A DNA stretch of 64,000 bases from Saccharibacillus kuerlensis DSM 22868 (GCF_000378145.1 NZ_KB899287.1:1-64000), one strand, 5' to 3'; numbered from the stretch's first letter, positions 6,572 to 15,872 are shown. Notes: generated from the letters alone by a model not told the origin. A program made the numbers and translations.

Positions 6572-7336
6572 TTATCTTTGCCCCAATATGTCTAACAATG
6601 TGCCAGGAATTCGGAATTGCTGTCCATTGATATGAATCGTCTTGAGCATTTCGCTTTCTTCTGTATCATGTGCATCCTTAATTGCCTGCACTTCATGCTG
6701 AAGCCGTTCCATTTGCAGATCGAGCGAAGCGGCAGAATCAGCTGCAGCTTTTAATTCAGTCAGCAGCTCTTCCGGTACGTCTTTATTGTATTTATAAAAG
6801 ATTTTGTGCTCCAAGCTGGCCCAGAAATCCATCGCAATCGTACGGATCTGAAGTTCTACGCAGACCTGTTCCGTCCGATCGGATAGGAAGACCGGTACTT
6901 CGATCAATAAATGAAGGCTGCGGTAACCGTTGGACTTGGGTGAGGTAATATAATCTTTGATCTCCAGCACCTTCAGATCGTTTTGTTTCTGAAGCATCTC
7001 GCTGACTTTGTAAATATCGGAAATAAACGAACAAGTGATGCGCAGACCCGCAATATCTCGGATATGGTGTTTGATCGATCCCAATGAAATCTCATGCTGT
7101 TTGCGAAGCAGCTTGTTGACGATACTTTCCGGCGACTTTAGTCGGGACTTCGTATGCTCAATTGGGCTGTAATCGTGCAGCGTCTGAAACTCCTGTTTCA
7201 GAATATCAATCTTTGTCTCCATTTCATCCAATGCAAACTTGTAAGTCATCATAAAACGCGTGACCTCATCGTGAAATGACTTAAGCTGCGCCATCGGAAC
7301 ATTTTTGTTACTCAAATCCAAAGTATTATTTTCCAT
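6572..7336 (-). CDS. ywaC: Small alarmone synthetase, YwaC/RelP type (GTP pyrophosphokinase)
   Basis: The product transfers pyrophosphate from ATP to GDP/GTP to make (p)ppGpp. It consists of a single RelA/SpoT synthetase domain without hydrolase or regulatory domains. Characteristic segments are NPIEHTKSR-like YSPIEHTKSR near residue 58, HHIRDIAGLRI, YITSPKSNGYRSLHL and VELQIRTIAMDFWASLEHKI. Together they resemble Bacillus YwaC more than YjbM. About 254 aa, some 40 longer than YwaC, with a helical C-terminal tail (ALDLQMERL-type coiled coil). The ATG at 7336 (MENNTLDL) is preferred, with GGAAG eight bases upstream. An in-frame start at 7378 would add 14 residues that look non-coding. YwaC homologues are stress-induced, often by cell-envelope sigma factors. 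Confidence 0.88.
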   Translation of the reverse strand: MENNTLDLSNKNVPMAQLKSFHDEVTRFMMTYKFALDEMETKIDILKQEFQTLHDYSPIEHTKSRLKSPESIVNKLLRKQHEISLGSIKHHIRDIAGLRITCSFISDIYKVSEMLQKQNDLKVLEIKDYITSPKSNGYRSLHLLIEVPVFLSDRTEQVCVELQIRTIAMDFWASLEHKIFYKYNKDVPEELLTELKAAADSAASLDLQMERLQHEVQAIKDAHDTEESEMLKTIHINGQQFRIPGTLLDILGQR

Positions 7337-7525
7337 GACATTCACTTCCGTTCCTCTCTGCAGGGGACAGCAGGACAAGCGTCCGGTTGCCCATCAAATA
7401 TTCGTGAAGCCGAAGTATCCACGCAAAGGACGAGTCGGTTCCGGCAGGGACATACTCCGAGACCTTCGATTCATCATCGCCCGAATTTCCGAATCACATT
7501 CGGTTGACGCACCCGCGAATTTGCG

Positions 7526-7554
7526 TATATACCTTGAATATCGGTTATTTCAAG
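7526..7554 (-). promoter_or_regulatory. Candidate promoter with overlapping palindrome upstream of ywaC
   Basis: On the minus strand, TTGAAA (7548-7553) and TATATA (7526-7531) are spaced by 16 bases. They overlap the inverted repeat CTTGAA-N10-TTCAAG (7533-7554), which could be an operator. The implied leader to the ywaC start is long (about 190 bases), so the assignment is tentative. Confidence 0.35.
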
Positions 7555-7599
7555 TATAGTAATTACCCCGAAGTTTTACAAACTGCCAAGCAGGACAAT

Positions 7600-7628
7600 A
7601 AGCCCTGCCGAAAATCTCAACAGGGCTT
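7600..7628 (-). terminator. Hairpin downstream of the nucleotidyltransferase-like gene
   Basis: AAGCCCTG (7600-7607) pairs with CAGGGCTT (7621-7628), about 40 bases past the stop codon at 7669. Only a poor T-tract follows on the minus strand, so termination is plausible but not certain. Confidence 0.4.
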
Positions 7629-7668
7629 CCTGACTAGTATGCACAAATTCGCAGTTACACAGGCTTCT

Positions 7669-8796
7669 TTATTCGGGCGTCAGAAGGAACTGTCGGAACT
7701 CTTCCAAACTTTTGAATTTCCGAATCTCGATGTCCCGGCCGCGCAAATAACGCTCAAGCGAGATTTCCAGCCAATGTGCCGCCGACTGCAGCGGGATCAG
7801 ATTCGCTGGATCAAGCAGCGGAACAAGTGCAGGAAGTTTCGCCCGTTCAGCAATTGCCCGTCCTTCCTGCGCAGCTTCTTCTCCGGACTTCCGCTGCCCG
7901 GTTTCATAGAAAACGAGAAAACGATTCAATTCACTCTCTGCATGTACTGCTGCGAAGAATGCCCATTCGTAATCTTTTCGCTCGCAGGCAGTCTGCACTT
8001 TATCCAGCATTCCCTTAAACTCTTCAAAAAATCCGCTTCCGCGTTCCAGGTTCTCTGGCACTTCCGAATTCAGCTTACTGCTCTGCTGGGAGATTAATCG
8101 TTTGACGGAGTCAGTGAGTTCTTCGCAGGCTGCGACAATTTCCCTCGAATCGGCGCTGCGAAGAATTTGATTCAATATTCCTTCTAGATCCACAGGACGA
8201 ATCGCAAGATCGTAGAGCTGCGTCAGGTTTTTGCCCCAACCTTTCAGAAGATAAGTGCGATTAAGAAGCACAATCGCTTCAAAAACAGGCATCATGATCT
8301 CAAAAGCCTGCAGTCGATAATAAGCCAGAGACTGCCCTGTTCCTGCACGCTTCAGTTCATAAAGTACGGGATAAATCTCCTGCAGCCGCTCCTCTGCACG
8401 GCGAATAAACACATCGTCTCCTTCAAAAGAGCGTATGTCCTTGATTTGCATCTTAAGATTATTGAATCGTTCCAAGTCTTCATCAGAGCGGACATAAAGC
8501 AGCTTGCAGTCGGCCAGTATACCGGCTTGCCCATCTTCCAGCCTTGCCATCTTCTCCGCCCTTTTCCAACTGATTGGCCAGAAATCGAAGCTGATCCCAT
8601 TCAGTATAAAGGTCAGCCCTGCCCGGCAACCGTTCGGATTCGCCGGAATGAAGAAAAAGTCGAGATCGGAACGTTCTGTCGCTGTTCCATCAAGATACGA
8701 ACCGTAATAAGCGGCTATCGCCACATCTTCAGCATAATCTCGCCGAATCCGCTCTATCAATGCCGAAGAAACATCAAATACATTCAATTTGTCCAT
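7669..8796 (-). CDS. Nucleotidyltransferase-fold protein of unknown substrate
   Basis: The 375-aa soluble protein has a polymerase-beta-type nucleotidyltransferase signature near residue 31: GSYLDGTATERSDLDFFFI. This fits the GSxxxGxxxxxSDxD pattern with the two metal-binding aspartates. A helical region of about 200 residues follows, similar in layout to aminoglycoside nucleotidyltransferases or minimal-nucleotidyltransferase proteins, and a helical C-terminus. The chemistry is therefore likely NMP transfer to a small molecule, protein or RNA, but nothing in the sequence names the acceptor. The gene stands alone, preceded by an AAGGGA ribosome binding site, with the lipoprotein gene upstream on the same strand. 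Confidence 0.65.
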   Translation of the reverse strand: MDKLNVFDVSSALIERIRRDYAEDVAIAAYYGSYLDGTATERSDLDFFFIPANPNGCRAGLTFILNGISFDFWPISWKRAEKMARLEDGQAGILADCKLLYVRSDEDLERFNNLKMQIKDIRSFEGDDVFIRRAEERLQEIYPVLYELKRAGTGQSLAYYRLQAFEIMMPVFEAIVLLNRTYLLKGWGKNLTQLYDLAIRPVDLEGILNQILRSADSREIVAACEELTDSVKRLISQQSSKLNSEVPENLERGSGFFEEFKGMLDKVQTACERKDYEWAFFAAVHAESELNRFLVFYETGQRKSGEEAAQEGRAIAERAKLPALVPLLDPANLIPLQSAAHWLEISLERYLRGRDIEIRKFKSLEEFRQFLLTPE

Positions 8797-8856
8797 GTTC
8801 CCTTATCCCCCGCCTCTCCGTTGTAGCCACCTGAATATTCAATTCCGTACTCCCTT

Positions 8857-9849
8857 TTATTTCGCAGATACCGTCATAGCTAATGCTTCGAGCGGCACTC
8901 GCTGCGTCTCGAGCGTATAGACAACGCTGCCTTGGTTCCAGGATATCCTATTTTGCACGGTATTGCCGCCCTGCTGATAATTAACTTGAACTCGGCCTTC
9001 ATCGTCAGGAACAGGAAGCGAGTGACTTTCCAAATAGTTCACCATCTTTTTCGCAATACCGGCCTGGTCCATCTTATCTACACTTAGGGATTGGATTTGG
9101 AGTGCCCAACGGCCCTCTTTCCAGGTCAGATACTGGGTACCGGCAGCACCTTCCTTCATGCCCCCAATGCCGTGTCCCAGATCGACAGACATCTCGCTTG
9201 GAATGTTGGCCATATTGGGAGTATCGAAAAAAATATCTTCCTGATTCAGCGGATCTTCGTAAGTTTCAGCGTTCAGAACCGCAACAATTGGTGTTTCACC
9301 GGTGGGAGCCAAGGATTCGTCGCCGACCGGTACGGCTTCTTCTGTTTCGTAAAAGACGACATTGAATGCACGGTCCTCATTCTTCTCGATCGATGCAGTG
9401 AGATAATGCTCGTTTTCAATTTCAAATTTTGTCGGCAGTAACGCCTTAGTAAACTTCAGCTCTGCCCGCACCTGATCGATTACGCCTGCTTGATCCGGAA
9501 TGTTTGTATCTTTCGGCTCGTTTTCGGGCTTTGATTGTTCAGTCTGGCCTGCTGTTTCATTTTCTTCCATCTCGCTGCCGGAATTAGTGTCCGTTGTTCC
9601 AGAGCTTTCTCCGAATGCATTTCCATCCGTTGCCGTACCGGTTCCGGGCAGAACGCCCGCACCTCCGTCTGCCGCCGCAGCCTCAGCCGGAGCATTCGCT
9701 TCGTTCGGTGCATGGTTCGACGAATTGGTGCAGCCGCCGAGTGTGAGCGCCGCGATAAGCACGACGGGTCCCGGCTTGATCAGTCTGCGGAAGCATGGCA
9801 TCTGTATTCGGCGCTCACCGGTTTGCTGTCTGTACGGTCTTTGATTCAT
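8857..9849 (-). CDS. Secreted lipoprotein of unknown function
   Basis: A hydrophobic stretch and lipobox (VVLIAALTLGGC) at residues about 25-40 predict lipidation and membrane anchoring. Next is a 70-residue low-complexity Ala/Glu/Gly/Thr linker, typical of proteins spanning the wall. The C-terminal 200 residues (from AELKFTKALLPTKFEIENEHYL) form a mixed alpha/beta domain that I do not recognise. The ATG at 9849 is used because AGGAGG is eight bases upstream. The ATG two codons earlier is too close to it. No operon partner is evident, and the gene lies 60 bases upstream of the nucleotidyltransferase-like gene on the same strand. Confidence 0.7.
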   Translation of the reverse strand: MNQRPYRQQTGERRIQMPCFRRLIKPGPVVLIAALTLGGCTNSSNHAPNEANAPAEAAAADGGAGVLPGTGTATDGNAFGESSGTTDTNSGSEMEENETAGQTEQSKPENEPKDTNIPDQAGVIDQVRAELKFTKALLPTKFEIENEHYLTASIEKNEDRAFNVVFYETEEAVPVGDESLAPTGETPIVAVLNAETYEDPLNQEDIFFDTPNMANIPSEMSVDLGHGIGGMKEGAAGTQYLTWKEGRWALQIQSLSVDKMDQAGIAKKMVNYLESHSLPVPDDEGRVQVNYQQGGNTVQNRISWNQGSVVYTLETQRVPLEALAMTVSAK

Positions 9850-10030
9850 TATCATCGCCTCCTTGTTTCGTAACTTTTATTACCCGTAGGCAAAGACGGC
9901 GAAAAATACTCTTAGCTCAGAGCCCCTGCTGCCGAATCGTTATTGATCTGCAAACTGTAAACTTGTTCCTCGGCGTAGGGGACCTTACTGTTCGGCTGCA
10001 CTTGGCGAAGAGATCAATTTTCATAAAAAA

Positions 10031-10066
10031 AGGTTCCTCGCTCCATCTTACGGAGCGAGGAACCTT
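10031..10066 (-). terminator. Bidirectional terminator after the 988-aa secreted protein gene
   Basis: AGGTTCCTCGCTCC pairs with GGAGCGAGGAACCT around the loop ATCTTAC. An A-run lies to the left and TTTT to the right. It is a very strong stem located 37 bases beyond the stop at 10103. Confidence 0.9.
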
Positions 10067-10102
10067 TTGCATGTCGCGAATCCAAAACAGTTTCTTCACT
10101 GC

Positions 10103-13069
10103 TTAGGCTGCTTTGTTACCTTTATTGCCGTTACCGTTGCCATTTCCGTTACCATTGTTGCCATTGCCGTTTCCGTTGTTGCCATTTTTTCCGTTATTCT
10201 TCTTGGCGCCTTCCGTTACTTCAACTGTGATGTTCTGAGTCGAAGTCTCGCCTGCGGCATTTTTCAATACGGCTTGATATTCGTAGGTACCGACAGCTTT
10301 ATCGGTAATCTTCGTTACCGCGCTCTGCGCGCCCGGCGAAGCCGCATTCAGGCTCTGGGTATCAATCAGTTGGCCGTTCTCGTACAGCTCGTACGAAGAA
10401 GCGTTCGTGCCCCACCAGAGGTTCATCGTAATGTTGTAACTGCCGTCGCGATCCCAGTTGTCATGGGACAGTACAGCTTTGGCAGGGGAAGCATCCGTAA
10501 CATTAACCATCAGCGCATTGCTTTTTGTCGTGCCGAAGCGGTTCGTAAGTTCCAGTTCATACACGTACGTGCCATTCTTCTTGTCGCTTACCGGGAAAGT
10601 CAATTTCTGCGCACTTGGCGTTGCATCGGTCAGCAGACCGCTGTCGATCAGTGCACCGTTCTCGTACAGCTTGTACGAAGAACCGTTATTACCCCACCAC
10701 AAGTTCATCGTTACCGTATAATTTCCATTGCGAAGTCCTGTATGACCGCTGTCGGAAGTCAGAGTCGGAGTTCCCGGAGCGGCTGTTGCCGGACCATAAA
10801 CTGGAGGCTCTTCGACTGGCGGCTCTTCTACCGGAGGTTCTTCGACTGGTGGTTCTTCCACCGGTGGTTCTTCAACTGGCGGTTCTTCCGTTACTGTAGT
10901 AGGTACAACATCGGCTGCGCCGCGCGGCTTCAGCTGATAGCTGCCGCGGAAGATCGACGCTACACCTGTAATATCCAGCTTATCGCCTTCTGCATAAGCG
11001 AAATCGCTCTGCGTCAGACCGGTACGACCGTCTACGCGGATAAGTGTCTTCTGACCGCTTTCCGATACGGCATCAAATTCGAACGAGCCTGCCGGCGAAG
11101 CCGATACGATGTTCGATACTGTTACGTTCTTTAACTGGATCAGCTGACCCTGATTGGCGTCTGTTACAGTGTCGGCTGCAGCCGGCTGCGGCAGCTCGGC
11201 CGTTCCCGTCTTCTCGATTGATACGGGATCAATCAGTTCAAGCTCTGTGTTGTACAGTGCCAGCGGCGCTGTCACGCGAATCGTGTCGCCCTGCTGAAAA
11301 CCGCTTTGGCTTTGGTAGACATAAATACCGCCCGTTGTGTCCTGCAGATAGAATGCCTGTCCGCCAAAAGCACCCGGCTGCGTCGTGACGACGCCTTCCA
11401 GCGTCACAACCGTACCTTCAGCCTGCGTACGAGCGGAAGCAATCGTGCTCAGCTCGGGAATCTGACTGCCCGGCTCTTCAATTGCGGGAAGAGGCTCTGC
11501 CGGTACATTGGCAAGGGTTACGCTTTTCGTCAGCAGATTGCTGCCGTTCTGACGCAGACGCAGGTTGGCTGCTCCTGATGTACCCGGCTTGATACGCACG
11601 GTCAGATCTTTATAAGCAACGCCATTGTCATCGGCCGTTGCGCCAAATGTCTGGCTGTAGCCGTAAGAGGTCGGCCAAGTGCCGTCTGCATTCTGGACCA
11701 TGGCAACTTGTGTACCACCCGCCACATAGATTCCGGCACTGAATCCCGACACTGTCGAATTAGGCGCCAGGTTACCGATTCGCACGCGAATCTGGAATTC
11801 CTGTGCATTCGGCAGCTGATCCTGATGGATCAGGCTGTATTCAGGCTGAGTAACCGTGACGGACGAACCGTAAGAACCTGGCTTGAATGTGGAAGCATCC
11901 CACCATTTATAGCCGGCTGCAGGAGCGGACCAAGGTTCCTGCTGCGGTTCAGTTGAAGCCGCAGGCTCTTCGAACGGCAGCAGTGCCGTCGGCTGATCAA
12001 GCGTCAGATTTTCTACTTGTGTCAGGCTGGTGTAGTTCTCCTGCTCCGCAAGCCAGTCGATAATATTAAGCAGAAGGGTTGCATCGTCGGCTTCTTTGAA
12101 GCCGTCATATGTTGTCTTCTTCGTGCCCGTTTCTTCGCGCAGATATTTTGGCGAAGCGTCTTCGACCGGCGAAGAGTCACCAATGAATGCCGCTTTGCCC
12201 AGACCGACTTTCGAAACGGCTACGTAAGGCCCTTCCTCAACGCCGCCACCGTTGTATACGCCTTGGTCTACCGCATTGCCCCAAGCCGCGTTAGTTTTTG
12301 GCAGATACACAATACCTTTGGCTTTCTCAGGATCGATAATGGCCAGCGTCGAGCCCGCGTGCATCGCGACGCTCTGTACGCCTTCCGTAATACCGAACGA
12401 CTGATCGGGAGCAACAATATTCGTCGCATCAATATTGCCCAGTGCATTGTAGCGAATACGCACGCCGAAATTCTCTCCCAGCCAGTCGGAACTGACGACA
12501 TCCTGCATAGCCGCAGAGTTCCGCTCTTCTTCGCTCATTCCTTTGGCCGGATCTTCCCAAGCACCGCGGCGATAGCCGTTGATAGCCTCCGATCCGTCCC
12601 AACGGTTTTTGTTGCGATCCGCATTATAATGATCGGCGATGAAGAAAATGCTGCCTCCGTCTTCTACGTACTTAAGCATGGCATCCTGCTCGCTCGACTT
12701 GAATGGAATATTCGGTTCTGCTGTAACGAAGACATCATATTCCGCCAGATCCGCATATGTAATCGGCGTTGTTTTGCGCAGTTCTTTGACATAATAGCCG
12801 TTACCCGCGATTCCGTTGCCGAAGTCCGAGAAACCACCGTCAATAACCCAGTCTGCCGCTCCTGCCGTCTGTGCATGCGTATTGTCGAACAGTACTTTTT
12901 TGCCCGCATTGTCGTTAACGACCTTCGCTTCGATAAACGGTGCAGGGTCGCTGGCCGATTCAGCCGATACTGAAGATGCCGAGAACAATCCCGTCTCCAT
13001 CGTTGCAATCACCGAAAGCGCCAACATCGCTTTTAACCCTTTAGACTTGAACAGCGAAAACTTTCCCAC
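10103..13069 (-). CDS. Large secreted multidomain protein (GATase-like, OB-fold and Ig-like domains)
   Basis: A GTG start at 13069 follows AGGAGG by seven bases. Residues 1-36 are a signal peptide (...SASSVSAES). Residues about 55-345 are an alpha/beta domain (KKVLFDNTHAQTAGAADWVIDGGFSDFG...) resembling DUF4350/class I glutamine-amidotransferase-like folds found at the N-terminus of secreted Paenibacillaceae proteins. About 545-715 is an OB-fold region like those of YhcR-type exonuclease proteins (EGTVVTLEGVVTTQPG, GGIYVYQSQSG). A PPVEE repeat (six copies) links to two Ig-like domains of about 95 residues, each with a NLWWGxNxSSYxLYENG motif as in secreted chitinases. The C-terminus is a Gly/Asn/Lys-rich tail. 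No LPXTG or SLH anchor is seen. The substrate is unknown, with nucleic acid or polysaccharide most plausible. Confidence 0.8.
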   Translation of the reverse strand: MGKFSLFKSKGLKAMLALSVIATMETGLFSASSVSAESASDPAPFIEAKVVNDNAGKKVLFDNTHAQTAGAADWVIDGGFSDFGNGIAGNGYYVKELRKTTPITYADLAEYDVFVTAEPNIPFKSSEQDAMLKYVEDGGSIFFIADHYNADRNKNRWDGSEAINGYRRGAWEDPAKGMSEEERNSAAMQDVVSSDWLGENFGVRIRYNALGNIDATNIVAPDQSFGITEGVQSVAMHAGSTLAIIDPEKAKGIVYLPKTNAAWGNAVDQGVYNGGGVEEGPYVAVSKVGLGKAAFIGDSSPVEDASPKYLREETGTKKTTYDGFKEADDATLLLNIIDWLAEQENYTSLTQVENLTLDQPTALLPFEEPAASTEPQQEPWSAPAAGYKWWDASTFKPGSYGSSVTVTQPEYSLIHQDQLPNAQEFQIRVRIGNLAPNSTVSGFSAGIYVAGGTQVAMVQNADGTWPTSYGYSQTFGATADDNGVAYKDLTVRIKPGTSGAANLRLRQNGSNLLTKSVTLANVPAEPLPAIEEPGSQIPELSTIASARTQAEGTVVTLEGVVTTQPGAFGGQAFYLQDTTGGIYVYQSQSGFQQGDTIRVTAPLALYNTELELIDPVSIEKTGTAELPQPAAADTVTDANQGQLIQLKNVTVSNIVSASPAGSFEFDAVSESGQKTLIRVDGRTGLTQSDFAYAEGDKLDITGVASIFRGSYQLKPRGAADVVPTTVTEEPPVEEPPVEEPPVEEPPVEEPPVEEPPVYGPATAAPGTPTLTSDSGHTGLRNGNYTVTMNLWWGNNGSSYKLYENGALIDSGLLTDATPSAQKLTFPVSDKKNGTYVYELELTNRFGTTKSNALMVNVTDASPAKAVLSHDNWDRDGSYNITMNLWWGTNASSYELYENGQLIDTQSLNAASPGAQSAVTKITDKAVGTYEYQAVLKNAAGETSTQNITVEVTEGAKKNNGKNGNNGNGNGNNGNGNGNGNGNKGNKAA

Positions 13070-13226
13070 TTAACCGCCTCCTGTTTGGATCTGGTTTGAA
13101 CACATTTTTTCGTACGTCCTGATTTTGGTATCAATCTGTCCGCTACTCATTTTAGCATGTGTCCGAATGGGAAAGTTCATTGCTGCGTAAAAGATTGAAG
13201 CAGAAGTGTAAAAGTCTCGTAAAACA

Positions 13227-14249
13227 TTAAACGATAACGAGTTCCGGTTCCGGTACAAATCCGAACTCGCCTTCCACCTTCTCCTGAACAAGCTTCACGA
13301 GATCGGTTACGTCGCTCGCTTTTGCCCCGCCGCGGTTCTGAATGATGTTGCCGTGGTGATCGGAAATCATTGCTCCGCCGCGTACGGTTCCGCGCAGTCC
13401 CAGCCGATCCACCAGCTTGCCCATCGGTTCTCCAATCGTATAATTATTTTTAAATACGGAACCGCAGGAGGGATAGTCAAAATGTAGTTTGCCCGAACGA
13501 TCCGCAATGACATCAAGCAGTTCCTGACGCACATGAAATCCTTGTTTTGCCGCGACATTCAGCTCGTTTGTATAATGGCGGAAATAATCGGGAAGCATGG
13601 AAGAAGGCAAGTTTTTCGAACGAAGCTTGGCGAACAGCTCGTTCGTTTGTTCAGATGTCAGCTTCGGATCTTCCGGCAGTTTGAGATCGGCGCCGACGAC
13701 AATCCACGGTCTGCGCATGAAGATCGACGTCTTATAACCGTACTCGCAGCTGCTCAGCGGAACGGAAATGATGCCTTTTTCCGGATGTTCCTTATCGATG
13801 ACATAAGCCGTTTCCAGCACATCGCTGATCTGATGGTTGAAATATTTCGCATTCATGTAAATCCCCGCTCCAAGCGTTCCCGGCAGCAGGAAAGTGAAAT
13901 CGAACGAATCGATGCCCGTGTACAATCCGAACAGCGACAGCAGCGTCATCGACGTTCCTGCGGATACGAACAGGCGCCCCGGGAGCAGCTTGAACTCGAT
14001 ATGCTCCTTCAGCGAGAAAAACAGCATTTCGTCGTCAGGATGATCCGGGAACAGCGTATTGGAGCCCATTCCGAACAGGAAAGGGTTCAGCCCTTTGGAC
14101 TTAGCGCCTTCCAGCATGGCCGCCACTTCCTCCAAGGTATGCGGAAGAGCCAGATGCCGGGCCTCTCCTCCAATCTCATATGTCGAATAGTCCGCCAAGT
14201 TCACGCGGCTGCGGCACAAGCGATCGAATAACTGGTTTTGCGAAGTCAT
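13227..14249 (-). CDS. murB: UDP-N-acetylenolpyruvoylglucosamine reductase (MurB)
   Basis: Reduces UDP-GlcNAc-enolpyruvate to UDP-MurNAc with NADPH and FAD, a cytoplasmic step of peptidoglycan synthesis. The FAD-binding segment has the MurB-type NTLF/GxxS region (FLFGMGSNTLF), then LLPGTLGAGIYMNAK. The C-terminal domain carries YPSCGSVFKNN (catalytic serine region), GxAMISDHHGNIIQNRGGAKASD and a final PEPELVIV with the expected glutamate. At 340 aa it is somewhat longer than usual. The sequence is a divergent type, so it may be a second MurB paralogue. The gene stands alone, divergent from trhO. Confidence 0.88.
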   Translation of the reverse strand: MTSQNQLFDRLCRSRVNLADYSTYEIGGEARHLALPHTLEEVAAMLEGAKSKGLNPFLFGMGSNTLFPDHPDDEMLFFSLKEHIEFKLLPGRLFVSAGTSMTLLSLFGLYTGIDSFDFTFLLPGTLGAGIYMNAKYFNHQISDVLETAYVIDKEHPEKGIISVPLSSCEYGYKTSIFMRRPWIVVGADLKLPEDPKLTSEQTNELFAKLRSKNLPSSMLPDYFRHYTNELNVAAKQGFHVRQELLDVIADRSGKLHFDYPSCGSVFKNNYTIGEPMGKLVDRLGLRGTVRGGAMISDHHGNIIQNRGGAKASDVTDLVKLVQEKVEGEFGFVPEPELVIV

Positions 14250-14414
14250 ATTTCTTAACTCTCCTTCTCGAATTTCCCAATTTCGGAATTCCTCTATGAA
14301 TAATCAGCGTTTCGCATTGACGAAAGCCGATAAAACGTCTAAAATTTTAAGTTGCACGCAAGCATCCTACAGGAAGCTGCGGCAAAAATCAATGAAATCT
14401 CGGGTGATAAAATA

Positions 14415-15296
14415 ATGGAAACACAGCCTTATCGCATTTTGCTTTTTTATAAATTCGTTCAGATCGACGATCCGGAAACGTTCACGGCCCAACATTTGCA
14501 GTACTGCAAAGACCTTGGTGTCAAAGGACGCATCCTGATCGCCGGCGAAGGAATTAACGGCACCCTGTCCGGTACGTATGAACAAACCGAGCAGTATATG
14601 AAAGATCTTCTGTCCGACGCGCGTTTCGAAGGTACTGTATTCAAGATCGACGAATCGGAAGAGCATGCATTCAAAAAACTGTTCGTGCGCCACAAAGAAG
14701 AATTGGTCACTTTCCGTTACGAAAAGGAACTCGATCCGAATGTGTTGTCCGGCAAACGGCTGTCTCCAAAAGAATTCCACGAGCAGCTTCAGCGGGACGA
14801 CGTAATCGTGCTTGACGGACGCACGGATTACGAATACGATCTGGGCCATTTCCGGGGCGCGATTCGTCCGGATATCGATTCGTTCCGCGAGTTTCCGGAA
14901 TGGATTCGTCAGAACATGGCCGAACACAAAGACAAAACGATCCTCACTTACTGCACAGGCGGTATCCGCTGCGAGAAATTGACCGGCTTTATGCTGGAAG
15001 AAGGCTTCGCGGACGTTGCACAGCTGGAAGGCGGTATCGTCACATACGGCAAGGACGAAGAAGTTCAGGGTGACCTGTTCGACGGAAAATGTTATGTATT
15101 CGACGAACGCATTTCGGTTCCGATCAACCATGTGGCTCCGAGCGTCGTCGGCAAATGCTATCATTGCGACGAACCGACCGACGTTTACGTTAACTGCCCG
15201 GTATGCAATCTGCAGCATTTGGTATGCGAATCCTGCGCGGACGAGCACAGCCATTACTGCTCGGACGAGTGCAAAGAATCCGTAGCGGCGGTGTAA
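14415..15296 (+). CDS. trhO: tRNA uridine(34) hydroxylase, rhodanese family (TrhO/YbfQ-like)
   Basis: TrhO proteins hydroxylate U34 of tRNAs at the wobble position. Residues 1-100 form the acylphosphatase-like N-domain (YRILLFYKFVQIDDPETF), followed by a rhodanese domain with the active-site loop TYCTGGIRCEKLTG. The C-terminal region has a cluster of Cys/His residues (CYHCDE, CPVCNLQHLVCESC, HYCSDEC) that probably binds zinc. The ATG at 14415 gives 293 aa and is preferred over the in-frame ATG at 14352 because GGGTGAT precedes it and the alignment with the family begins there. Confidence 0.9.
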   Translation: METQPYRILLFYKFVQIDDPETFTAQHLQYCKDLGVKGRILIAGEGINGTLSGTYEQTEQYMKDLLSDARFEGTVFKIDESEEHAFKKLFVRHKEELVTFRYEKELDPNVLSGKRLSPKEFHEQLQRDDVIVLDGRTDYEYDLGHFRGAIRPDIDSFREFPEWIRQNMAEHKDKTILTYCTGGIRCEKLTGFMLEEGFADVAQLEGGIVTYGKDEEVQGDLFDGKCYVFDERISVPINHVAPSVVGKCYHCDEPTDVYVNCPVCNLQHLVCESCADEHSHYCSDECKESVAAV

Positions 15297-15316
15297 AAGT
15301 TTCGCGGGGACGCTTG

Positions 15317-15467
15317 GAGACGCTGCGAGGCGGGGGAGCTTTCGATCGCTGTCAAAATCGGATTTCCTCTATTGAATTAGACGAGTCTAAGGTGGGAAAT
15401 CCGATTTTAAAGGCGAACGCTACGCTACTCCAACTTCCCCCGCCCCTCCGCTGCGTATACGCGTCTC
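15317..15467. repeat. 151-bp imperfect palindromic element
   Basis: Three nested stems are visible: GAGACGC (15317-15323) with GCGTCTC (15461-15467), GGCGGGGGA (15329-15337) with TTCCCCCGCC (15435-15444), and AAAATCGGATTTCC (15354-15367) with GGAAATCCGATTTT (15395-15408). The element sits between trhO and its terminator, so it would be transcribed into the trhO mRNA 3' end. It looks like a MITE-like or REP-type insertion rather than coding sequence. Confidence 0.7.
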
Positions 15468-15527
15468 TGCTCTCTTTTGTTAAAATCTATAAGAAGCGGG
15501 CACATAGAACTCCCGCTGCTCAGAAAA

Positions 15528-15566
15528 AAAGGCTCTATCCGAGATGATCGGGCAGAGCTTTTTTTA
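15528..15566 (+). terminator. Terminator of the trhO transcript
   Basis: GGCTCTATCCGA pairs with TCGGGCAGAGCT (mismatched in the middle), followed by seven T residues. A smaller AGCGGG/CCCGCT hairpin (15495-15518) lies just upstream. Confidence 0.75.
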
Positions 15567-15620
15567 TTTCGCAGACTTGTTCTTCCGCGGTGCAGGGCAC
15601 CTGCAAGATGAATCTAACCG

Positions 15621-15872
15621 TCAGTCGCGCGGATAGTTCACAGCCATAATGTCCATAAAAGGAACTTTTTGCGTTTCTTCTTCCTTCTCAACGTGCACTC
15701 TTCCGGTTCTTGAATCGAGCTTAACAATCATGCCTCGAACCGCCTCTTGTACTCCCCAGACCGTCAATTCCACAACGGATTTTTCCTGGTAGGCCTCAGT
15801 CAGTTGATTCCCTATTTCTTCCAGAACAAATTCGTCGCGGGTCGGCCGCTTTGCTACTTTTCCTTTTGCCAA
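15621..15872 (-). CDS. YolD-like family protein
   Basis: The 83-aa acidic protein contains the YolD-like signature KRPTRDEFVLEEIGNQLTEAYQEKSVVELTVWG...GMIVKLDSRTGRVHV...VPFMDIMAV. YolD proteins often sit beside Y-family DNA polymerases (UvrX/YqjW type) and are thought to modulate them, but no polymerase gene is adjacent here, so it is an orphan copy. The TTG at 15872 is chosen as start because GGAGG lies seven bases upstream. The upstream in-frame ATG at 15929 would place that ribosome binding site inside the gene. Confidence 0.8.
   Translation of the reverse strand: MAKGKVAKRPTRDEFVLEEIGNQLTEAYQEKSVVELTVWGVQEAVRGMIVKLDSRTGRVHVEKEEETQKVPFMDIMAVNYPRD

Noticed and set aside
10067-11134. A 355-aa frame antisense to the large secreted protein
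   Set aside because: Low-complexity W/F/R repeats mirror the PPVEE-coding repeat of the real gene.
13533-14231. A 232-aa frame antisense to murB
   Set aside because: It is contained within murB, with no start site or homology.
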